Origin: an uncultured Bacteroidota bacterium
Lineage (GTDB): Bacteria > Bacteroidota > Bacteroidia > Chitinophagales > Chitinophagaceae
Direction of reading: 5' to 3'
NCBI GenBank assembly: GCA_903906615.1
Contig: CAIVKT010000120.1
Coordinates: 1 to 5,485, forward strand
DNA: 5,485 bases
This document shows, in pieces, positions 1-4,786 of the stretch. Position numbers and translations under genes: made by a program. Position 1 is the stretch's first letter. Each line of letters opens with the position of its first letter. The notes under the pieces are model-generated. The model made no database searches. It was not told where the DNA came from and worked only from the letters and a program-made list of their open reading frames with translations.

Positions 1-626
1 CCTATTGAGTTGATATACTCTGCCATACCCGAGAACAGCAGTTGCGAATACGCGCCGACAACAGGTATGCCAGACGTAAAGCCGCCCGAGGCACCCACCA
101 CCTCGCTCACCGCTTTCAGTGTGGCATTCTTATCCTTGGTCTTATCTATATACACCCTGAATTTGTCATAGCCCGCCCTGAAACCTTCGTAGTTAATGGG
201 GTTCCCGGTTTCGGTAAGCGCTTCAAAAAAGTCTTTGGTACAGCGAAACAGCACCAGCGGCTTTATCTCCCGGTCCATAGAAACGAGGTTGATGAGCGCC
301 GACTGGTAGTTGGCCTCATATACATTCAGCTCGTTTTGCTCTATGGCCTTTTGCTTTTCCTCCAGCACCTGCACGCGCTCCACCAGTTTGTCTATACGCT
401 CCTTGGGGTTGCCTGTAATTTTCAGCACACTATCCAGCTTACCCACCCTATTATCAAGCATGGTGATAGTGGAGTCTATTGTTTTGTTCTTATGGTTCAG
501 GTTTTCCTGTATATCATTCAGTATCTTCTCCCGCACTCCTTTTTCTGAGAGCGTGGTATCATTAACAGACGCATATGCCTGCACAAAGAGGAACAATGAA
601 AAACAAACGGTCCATACCTTTTTCAT
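1..626 (-). CDS. Unrecognised secreted coiled-coil protein, N-terminal 208 residues (3' end outside window)
   Basis: The minus strand is open from an ATG at 626-624 to the left edge without a stop, so the C-terminus is missing. Residues 1-19 form a signal peptide: Lys-Lys at 2-3, a hydrophobic core and a cleavage-type Ala-Tyr-Ala at 17-19. Export to the periplasm or beyond is therefore likely. Residues about 30-115 are charged and predicted helical, with heptad-like spacing (for example LVERVQVLEEKQ from 81), which suggests a coiled coil. A mixed segment with FFEAL and an aromatic-rich stretch follows (132-160). Residues 177-200 are Gly- and hydrophobic-rich and resemble a membrane-associated or helix-hairpin segment. 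I do not recognise the family and assign no function. A -7-like element lies 58 bases upstream of the start, so it is probably transcribed separately from the small gene upstream. Plus-strand ORFs across this region are shadows of it. Confidence 0.8.
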   Translation of the reverse strand, partial: MKKVWTVCFSLFLFVQAYASVNDTTLSEKGVREKILNDIQENLNHKNKTIDSTITMLDNRVGKLDSVLKITGNPKERIDKLVERVQVLEEKQKAIEQNELNVYEANYQSALINLVSMDREIKPLVLFRCTKDFFEALTETGNPINYEGFRAGYDKFRVYIDKTKDKNATLKAVSEVVGASGGFTSGIPVVGAYSQLLFSGMAEYINSI

Positions 627-684
627 AAACAGAAGTTGTGTGTGTGCCGGGCAGATATACCACAGCAGGTGAACAATAATATCC

Positions 685-692
685 CAAAAATA
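685..692 (-). promoter_or_regulatory. Bacteroidota -7 element (TATTTTTG) for the coiled-coil protein gene
   Basis: On the minus strand TATTTTTG matches the Bacteroidota -7 consensus TAnnTTTG exactly. It lies 58 bases before the ATG at 626. No good TTTG appears at the usual distance upstream (GGTG is found there), so the -33 half is weak. The predicted leader is about 50 nt. Confidence 0.45.
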
Positions 693-705
693 ACGAAGGG
701 TCACA

Positions 706-740
706 GAAAAAACACCTTTGACTAAGAACAACTTAGCCAA
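706..740 (-). terminator. Probable intrinsic terminator after the 119-residue protein gene
   Basis: Reading the minus strand, the stop codon at 747-745 is followed by the stem TTGGCTAAG, loop TTGTT, and CTTAGTCAA (nine-base arms with one mismatch). A run of six Ts comes shortly after (712-707). The T-run begins about six bases after the stem, which is a little far, so efficiency is uncertain. A second overlapping palindrome, AACTT-agcc-AAGTT (730-743), could compete with it. Confidence 0.5.
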
Positions 741-744
741 GTTA

Positions 745-1104
745 CTAACCGAAGGCAATAAGGGCAGGAGGCCCCCTTAGCTTAAATGAAACAGGACAGG
801 TGTCTGCTATAAACGATGGTGAAAAGAGTTGCTCCCTTTGCACGGAGTGAACTACAGCCTTCGGCGCAAATATAATGCACGGGACAATACAGGCGTTCTC
901 GCCGCCCATATACCTCACCCGCTGATGATCTTTCTTTATTGTGCGCTTGCTAAAGGATAGTGCATGAACGTGGCTGTTGCCGGTACTGTGTGATGCCCTA
1001 ACAGCGGTGCCGCCGGAAGAATATATCTCGTAAGAGAAGTTATTGCTGCTGAATACCAGCAACAATAAAATCAACACGCTCGCTATGATCTTCTTTATAT
1101 ACAT
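745..1104 (-). CDS. Unrecognised small exported or membrane-anchored protein (119 aa)
   Basis: The ATG at 1104-1102 is preferred. The reading frame extends upstream to 1161, but that end is a TTG and would put 19 polar residues in front of the hydrophobic segment. From the ATG, residues 1-20 are a short Lys-Lys N-terminus followed by a very hydrophobic Ile/Leu/Val stretch, so this is a signal peptide or an N-terminal anchor. No lipobox cysteine follows. The mature part is basic and rich in Ser and His (His39, 44, 46, 60, 86), with a Cys-x3-Cys pair (72, 76) and Cys103 near the C-terminus. It ends in a Pro- and Gly-containing tail with 'KLRGPP' at 108-113. I do not recognise the family. The signal-like N-terminus and plausible composition argue for a real gene, but without homologues it remains hypothetical. 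The Cys/His content could fit metal or redox chemistry, which is only speculation. Confidence 0.55.
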   Translation of the reverse strand: MYIKKIIASVLILLLLVFSSNNFSYEIYSSGGTAVRASHSTGNSHVHALSFSKRTIKKDHQRVRYMGGENACIVPCIIFAPKAVVHSVQREQLFSPSFIADTCPVSFKLRGPPALIAFG

Positions 1105-1118
1105 CAGTAGATAAGTAG

Positions 1119-1126
1119 TAAAATTA
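1119..1126 (-). promoter_or_regulatory. Possible -7-like element (TAATTTTA) for the 119-residue protein gene
   Basis: On the minus strand TAATTTTA resembles TAnnTTTG with the last base changed. It sits 14 bases before the ATG at 1104. No clear -33 TTTG accompanies it. Two direct copies of CCGGGAA lie just upstream (1139-1145 and 1151-1157), where an activator could bind. Confidence 0.25.
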
Positions 1127-1277
1127 TACAGTTTTGATTTCCCGGAATACTTCCCGGTCAATAAAAAATGTTAATGTTCTATGCCTTCTTTGCGGCAAGT
1201 ATTATGCCAGATGAAAACTTCATTTGTTAAAATATTCCTTATTATTCAACCTACCTGCGCCAACAAAACATAATTTA

Positions 1278-1309
1278 TTTGACTGTTTAGTGCAAAATAT
1301 TTACTTTTG
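1278..1309 (+). promoter_or_regulatory. Bacteroidota promoter (TTTG-N20-TACTTTTG) of the Ig-like secreted protein
   Basis: TTTG at 1278-1281 and TACTTTTG at 1302-1309 are separated by 20 bases and match the primary Bacteroidota sigma-factor consensus (TTTG / TAnnTTTG) in every defined position. The start codon lies 41 bases downstream, leaving a leader of roughly 35 nt that is A-rich before the ATG. No Shine-Dalgarno sequence is visible, as is usual in this phylum. Confidence 0.75.
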
Positions 1310-1350
1310 CCGCTGATTATCTTTCCATTAAATATTTAAAAGCACACCAC

Positions 1351-2427
1351 ATGAAATGTAAATTTTTACTTACCATTGCGATGGTACTGTTATTTGTATC
1401 AGGGGCTACATCTTCTTACAGCCAAACGACCGCTACCATAACAGCCCGCCCCGGCGACACTGTATGCGCCAATACCCCTGTGCGCTTCAGGGCTACAACG
1501 ACAGATACTGCTGCACATCGTTTTAGCTGGCGCGTGAATGGCCTTATTGTTGGCACGCCCGCCCCTACATTTACTACAACAACTCTTGCCAACGGCGATA
1601 CCGTATGGTGCTATGTTACTGATACTACGGGCACGACTATAATAGATACCTCTAATTATATTGTAATGACCGTAAACCCGAATGTTGCACCGAGCATCAT
1701 CGCGGGAGGCGACAGCGTATGCCTTGGCCATTCTTTGACACTTATGGATAGCGTGAGCGGCGGTGTATGGTCTTCGTCCAATCCTGCCAGCCTTACTATC
1801 AGTTCCACCGGTGTTGTCACCGCAGTTGCGCCCGGCATGTACAGGGTTACATACAAAATAACCACCGGCTCCTGCGCCGACAGCGTAAGGCTCCGTATCC
1901 GTGTCGATGCACCTGCATCTGCCCTGGTAAGCCCCGGCATCGTATGTATGGACTCTGTATTCTTCCTCACCGACTCTGCAAGGGGCGGTGTATGGAACTC
2001 ATCAGATACCACAATAGCGGCCATAGTAGTTCCGTTTGGTGTATTCCAGGGCGTTGCCCCTGGTACAGCTACCATCTCTTACAACCTCGCTAATTCTTGT
2101 GGCACTTATGCAGAAACAGCTACTGTAACTGTGGTTAATTGCGATACACCGATCGGTGTTAGTGTTCCTAATGTTGCAGCGCACCTGTCTGACCTCAGCA
2201 TCTACCCTAATCCATCTACAGGCGCATTCGCAGTCACTTACAACACCAACGACCAGCAGGCTGCTGATGTTACCATCAGCAATTTACTTGGCCAGCAGGT
2301 AGCTGCCATCACCCTCACTCCCAACAAAGAATACGTTTGGCAATCGGGCCTGGCATCAGGTGTCTACTTCATGACCCTGCATACTGCGAGCAAAACGACG
2401 ACCGAAAAGATCATCATCAATAGATAG
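1351..2427 (+). CDS. Secreted Ig-like repeat protein with type IX secretion C-terminal sorting domain
   Basis: The 358-residue product has a signal peptide (about 1-25, cleaving near Ser-Gln at 24-25). Three Ig-like domains follow (about 28-108, 112-185 and 189-261). Each holds one Cys pair placed for an intradomain disulfide: C39/C87, C124/C175 and C199/C250. Domains 2 and 3 share 'GGVW.SS' and 'GV...VAPG' followed by a Tyr-containing strand, the bacterial Ig (Big_2-like) repeat common in Chitinophagaceae surface proteins. Residues about 280-358 are a type A Por sorting domain: YPNPSTG at 285-291, a 'VTISNLLGQQV' strand at 307-317, GVYFMTL at 337-343 and a final KIIINR. The established role of that domain is outer-membrane translocation by the type IX system, with cleavage and surface attachment or release. 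No catalytic domain is present, so adhesion or a structural role is inferred. It is a single-gene unit between its own promoter and terminator. Confidence 0.92.
   Translation: MKCKFLLTIAMVLLFVSGATSSYSQTTATITARPGDTVCANTPVRFRATTTDTAAHRFSWRVNGLIVGTPAPTFTTTTLANGDTVWCYVTDTTGTTIIDTSNYIVMTVNPNVAPSIIAGGDSVCLGHSLTLMDSVSGGVWSSSNPASLTISSTGVVTAVAPGMYRVTYKITTGSCADSVRLRIRVDAPASALVSPGIVCMDSVFFLTDSARGGVWNSSDTTIAAIVVPFGVFQGVAPGTATISYNLANSCGTYAETATVTVVNCDTPIGVSVPNVAAHLSDLSIYPNPSTGAFAVTYNTNDQQAADVTISNLLGQQVAAITLTPNKEYVWQSGLASGVYFMTLHTASKTTTEKIIINR
1759..1995 (+). repeat. 12-base direct repeat GGCGGTGTATGG marking two Ig-like repeats
   Basis: GGCGGTGTATGG occurs at 1759-1770 and 1984-1995, exactly 225 bases (75 codons) apart. 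It encodes Gly-Gly-Val-Trp at the same place in Ig-like domains 2 and 3. The rest of the two domains has diverged, so this is the conserved trace of an old internal duplication. Confidence 0.7.
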
Positions 2428-2448
2428 TTGATCACAACATTATTTTAG

Positions 2449-2484
2449 GAGAGCGGCTATCCGGTGGGTAGCCTCTTTTTATTT
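2449..2484 (+). terminator. Intrinsic terminator after the Ig-like secreted protein
   Basis: GGCTATCC (2455-2462), loop GGT and GGGTAGCC (2466-2473) form an eight-pair stem with one T-G pair. It is followed at once by TCTTTTTATTT. The stem begins 27 bases after the stop codon. This is a strong rho-independent terminator on the plus strand. Confidence 0.85.
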
Positions 2485-2501
2485 GTGTAAACCGATAATT
2501 G

Positions 2502-2532
2502 CAGATTATAACTTTTTAAAAGTTCTAATCTG
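2502..2532. repeat. Long near-perfect inverted repeat between convergent genes
   Basis: CAGATTATAACTTTT and AAAAGTTCTAATCTG are inverted copies with one mismatch in 15 positions and one base between them. The RNA of either strand could fold into a long AT-rich hairpin. No separate T-run follows on either strand, so it is not a textbook terminator. It may act as a transcript end or 3'-stabilising structure for either convergent gene. Confidence 0.55.
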
Positions 2533-2548
2533 GTGTTGTAGCAATATT

Positions 2549-2572
2549 GATCGCTGGATATTATGAGTGATC
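2549..2572. repeat. Short inverted repeat GATCGCT / AGTGATC
   Basis: GATCGCT (2549-2555) and AGTGATC (2566-2572) can pair over seven positions including one G-T pair, around a ten-base loop. It is the third inverted repeat in the gap between the two convergent genes and may be part of the mntH transcript end. The short arms make chance possible. Confidence 0.3.
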
Positions 2573-2576
2573 TAAA

Positions 2577-2611
2577 CTTTGTGTCCTTTGCGAAACCTTT
2601 GCGACTTTGCG
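2577..2611. repeat. Tandem CTTTGCG array (four copies)
   Basis: CTTTGTG (2577-2583) and CTTTGCG (2586-2592, 2597-2603 and 2605-2611) are repeated with spacings of 9, 11 and 8 bases, followed by TTAAA. Seven-base units of this kind (CTTTGCG, or CGCAAAG on the other strand) are familiar as dispersed intergenic elements in Bacteroidota genomes, from memory and not from a search. It sits just past the mntH stop codon. Confidence 0.6.
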
Positions 2612-2626
2612 TTAAAAATTAGTACT

Positions 2627-3931
2627 TTATATCATAGTACATAACAAATACACATTCAGCACCAGAATGATCCCGGCTACCGTCCACACCACCACCTTCA
2701 TAGGGCGCTTATTGGCAAATATGCCCATCTTGGTTTTGTCGTTGGTAAACAAGATCAGCGGAATCACAGCAAAGCTCAGTTGCATGGACAGGATCACCTG
2801 GCTCAGTATCAGCAGGCTGGCAATACCCTTCTCGCCATAGATCACCGTAACAATGAATGCCGGTATAATGGCTATGAGCCGGGTGATGAGCCTGCGCAGC
2901 CAGGGCTTTAGCTTTATTTTCAGAAAACCCTCCATTACTATCTGCCCGGCCAGTGTGCCGGTAAGTGTGGAGTTTTGCCCGGAGGCCAGCAGCGCCACCG
3001 CAAATACAGTACTGGCTATGGTGGCCCCTAGCACAGGGTCCAGTAGTTTGTAGGCTACCGATATATCTGCCACTTCTTTATGCCCGGTATGAAATGCCGC
3101 ACCAGCCAATACGAGTATAGCCGCATTGATAAAAAACGCAAAGAGCAATGATACCGTACTATCGATGGTCGCAAACTTTATGGCCATCTTCTTACCGGTT
3201 TCATTGCGCTCATAATCCCGTGTTTGCACTATACTGGAGTGCAGATATAGATTGTGCGGCATTACCGTAGCGCCCAGTATGCCTATGGCTATATACAGCA
3301 TGGATGGGTTCACCACTATCTGCCTGGTGGGCATCAGCCCCTGCAGTACGGGCAGCCACGCAGGGTGAGATGCTATAAGCTCATATCCAAAGCAGGCCAG
3401 TATCAAAAATATCAGGGAGGCGACTATTATTTCTATGAACCGGAACCCTTTGTGCTGGAACACCAGTATAAGCAACACATCAAAAGCAGTGATCACCACA
3501 CCCCAGGTGAGCGGGATATGAAAGAGCAGGTTTAATGCCAGTGCTGCCCCTATCACCTCGGCCAGGTCGCAGGCAGCGATGGCTATCTCGCACAGCAGCC
3601 ACAGCATGAAGTTAGTGACACGCCCGTAGTGGTCGCGGCAGGCCTGCGCCAGGTCGCGCTCGGTGGCAATGCCCAACTTCAGCGCCAGGTATTGCAGGAG
3701 CATCGCAAACAGGTTGGAAATGAAAATGACTGAGAGCAAGGTGTAGCCAAACTGCGCACCGCCCGCTATATCAGTAGCCCAGTTGCCGGGGTCCATATAG
3801 CCCACAGCCACCATCAGCCCCGGCCCCGAGAATGCCAGCAGCTTCTTCATAAAACTGCCATTCATGGGTACTTTCACAGAAGAGAACACCTCTGATAAAC
3901 TATGATCGTTACCCTTTTTATGCCAGTTCAC
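2627..3931 (-). CDS. mntH: Nramp-family divalent metal importer (Mn2+/Fe2+, proton-coupled), MntH
   Basis: The 434-residue inner-membrane protein carries the Nramp hallmarks. TM1 has the unwound Asp-Pro-Gly-Asn (D47-N50) and TM6 has A221-x-x-M224-Pro-His (H226), so the metal ligands D47, N50, A221 and M224 are all present. The conserved TM8-region signature 'GQNSTLTGTLAGQIVMEGF' starts at 318. About eleven hydrophobic segments follow a polar N-terminus, and the length is normal for the family. Its known role is proton-driven import of Mn2+ and Fe2+. The start at 3931-3929 is a GTG. The next in-frame ATG (3865) would remove the 'SLSEV' N-terminal segment that I remember as usual in Bacteroidota homologues. 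No in-frame ATG lies upstream before a stop at 3955-3953. It is divergent from a DtxR-family repressor, with a DtxR-like box between them, which supports metal-responsive control. Confidence 0.95.
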   Translation of the reverse strand: MNWHKKGNDHSLSEVFSSVKVPMNGSFMKKLLAFSGPGLMVAVGYMDPGNWATDIAGGAQFGYTLLSVIFISNLFAMLLQYLALKLGIATERDLAQACRDHYGRVTNFMLWLLCEIAIAACDLAEVIGAALALNLLFHIPLTWGVVITAFDVLLILVFQHKGFRFIEIIVASLIFLILACFGYELIASHPAWLPVLQGLMPTRQIVVNPSMLYIAIGILGATVMPHNLYLHSSIVQTRDYERNETGKKMAIKFATIDSTVSLLFAFFINAAILVLAGAAFHTGHKEVADISVAYKLLDPVLGATIASTVFAVALLASGQNSTLTGTLAGQIVMEGFLKIKLKPWLRRLITRLIAIIPAFIVTVIYGEKGIASLLILSQVILSMQLSFAVIPLILFTNDKTKMGIFANKRPMKVVVWTVAGIILVLNVYLLCTMI

Positions 3932-3947
3932 TCCATTTATTTTAAAG

Positions 3948-3978
3948 CAAACTTAACCATAAAACACCATCAACCAAA
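3948..3978 (-). promoter_or_regulatory. mntH promoter (TTTG-N19-TAAGTTTG)
   Basis: On the minus strand TTTG (3978-3975) and TAAGTTTG (3955-3948) are 19 bases apart and fully match the Bacteroidota consensus. The -7 element ends 16 bases before the GTG start, predicting a leader of only about 10 nt. The -33 element lies eight bases from the DtxR-like inverted repeat. Confidence 0.65.
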
Positions 3979-3986
3979 GTATATTT

Positions 3987-4002
3987 ATTAGGCAAGACTA
4001 AT
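3987..4002. promoter_or_regulatory. DtxR/MntR-type operator candidate between mntH and its repressor gene
   Basis: ATTAG-gcaaga-CTAAT is an inverted repeat with five-base arms and a six-base spacer. The core TTAGGCAAGACTAA (3988-4001) matches 11 of 14 positions of the classic DtxR/IdeR box start TTAGGTTAGCCTAA. It lies between the two opposed promoters, eight bases from the mntH -33 and one base from the -33-like TTTC of the repressor gene. A metal-loaded repressor dimer bound here would be expected to block one or both. Binding by this protein is inferred from family and position. Confidence 0.6.
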
Positions 4003-4003
4003 T

Positions 4004-4035
4004 TTTCACATTTTACTGACAATTTTATATCTTTA
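4004..4035 (+). promoter_or_regulatory. Weak promoter of the DtxR-family regulator (TTTC-N20-TATCTTTA)
   Basis: TATCTTTA (4028-4035) is one base off TAnnTTTG. TTTC (4004-4007), one base off TTTG, lies 20 bases upstream. The -7 element ends 16 bases before the ATG at 4052, the same gap as for mntH. Two deviations from consensus suggest low basal expression, which would suit a regulator. Confidence 0.45.
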
Positions 4036-4051
4036 TGCCTGCTATATTATT

Positions 4052-4708
4052 ATGCAAACACTTTCGGAGGAGAATTATTTAAAGGCCATCTACAACCTCG
4101 ATAAGCAGGGGCTGAAAAAGATCACGCCCACAGCCATATCGGAGGCGCTGAATAATAACCCCGCATCGGTAGTGGATATGCTGCGCAAGCTGGTAGAGAA
4201 AAAGCTGCTGCAATACGAAAAAAGCAAGGGGGTAAAGCTCACGGAGAAAGGCCGCAACATAGCCATACTCATAGTACGCAAGCACAGGCTGTGGGAAGTC
4301 TTCCTGCTGGAGAAACTGGGCTATGGCTGGGAAGAGGTGCATGAAATGGCCGAACAACTGGAGCATGTGCAACATGCCGAACTCGCCGACCGCCTTGATA
4401 AATTCCTGGGCTTCCCTGAATATGACCCACATGGCGACCCCATACCCAAGGCCAATGGCGAAACCGCCGTCACCTACAAAACCGTATTGGCGGAGATACC
4501 CGAAGGAGGCAGTTGCCGCGTGGTAGCCGTAAAAGACACCAGCCCGGCCTTTCTGCAATACCTGAAGAAATTAGACATCGGCATCGGCACCAAGATCACC
4601 ATGATCGAAAAAATACCATTCGATAGCTCGGTGATCATTAAGCTGGGCAAGAGCAACACAACTACCGTATCGCGAGTATTTGCAGAGAACCTCGTTGTTC
4701 ACGAATAG
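4052..4708 (+). CDS. DtxR/MntR-family metal-dependent transcriptional repressor
   Basis: The 218-residue protein has the three-part DtxR layout. A winged helix-turn-helix spans about 4-66 (recognition helix near 37-50, wing near 54-66). A dimerisation and metal-binding helical domain spans about 67-135 and ends in the family motif HGDPIP at 127-132. A FeoA/SH3-like C-terminal domain spans about 145-218. By alignment from memory with DtxR and MntR, the visible metal ligands are H78, E82, H97, E101, E104 and H105. E101 stands where DtxR has Cys102 and MntR has Glu99, which favours Mn2+ sensing. N8 occupies the position of DtxR Met10 and MntR Asp8. The protein should bind DNA when loaded with Mn2+ or Fe2+. 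Its divergent neighbour mntH is the expected target. No Shine-Dalgarno sequence is visible and the predicted leader is about 10 nt. The choice between an Mn and an Fe sensor is not settled. Confidence 0.92.
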   Translation: MQTLSEENYLKAIYNLDKQGLKKITPTAISEALNNNPASVVDMLRKLVEKKLLQYEKSKGVKLTEKGRNIAILIVRKHRLWEVFLLEKLGYGWEEVHEMAEQLEHVQHAELADRLDKFLGFPEYDPHGDPIPKANGETAVTYKTVLAEIPEGGSCRVVAVKDTSPAFLQYLKKLDIGIGTKITMIEKIPFDSSVIIKLGKSNTTTVSRVFAENLVVHE

Positions 4709-4723
4709 TTAAGATAACATGCG

Positions 4724-4745
4724 CAATACTATGTATATAGTATTG
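4724..4745. repeat. Perfect palindrome CAATACTAT-GTAT-ATAGTATTG
   Basis: Nine-base perfect arms flank a four-base centre, 16 bases after the repressor stop codon and 42 bases before the preferred start of the PEBP gene. No T-run follows directly, so it is not a standard terminator. It could be a hairpin in the intercistronic RNA or a binding site for a dimeric DNA-binding protein. It does not resemble the DtxR-like box at 3987. Confidence 0.55.
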
Positions 4746-4786
4746 ATGGTATGGTTTTACTGCATTTTATCGGCAAATACATACAC

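Noticed and set aside
42..548. Long plus-strand reading frame (168 codons), and another at 310-672
   Set aside because: They lie opposite the minus-strand coiled-coil gene, which has a proper signal peptide, start and promoter element and stays open across the whole region.
1105..1161. Longer version of the 119-residue protein starting at 1161
   Set aside because: It would use a TTG start and bury the hydrophobic signal segment behind 19 polar residues.
1656..2075. 139-codon minus-strand frame within the Ig-like protein gene
   Set aside because: Shadow of the secreted protein, whose signal peptide, repeats and sorting domain are all in the plus frame.
3975..3983. TATACTTTG on the minus strand as the mntH -7 element
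   Set aside because: It has three bases, not two, between TA and TTTG. Its TTTG fits better as the -33 of the perfect TAAGTTTG 19 bases downstream.
4079..4558. 159-codon minus-strand frame within the DtxR-family gene
   Set aside because: The plus strand encodes a clear three-domain DtxR-family protein. The antisense product has no recognisable feature and no promoter.
4751..4786. Upstream start (ATG at 4751) for the PEBP gene
   Set aside because: It would place 12 extra residues before a complete signal peptide that begins at the 4787 ATG, and it is only five bases after a stable palindrome.
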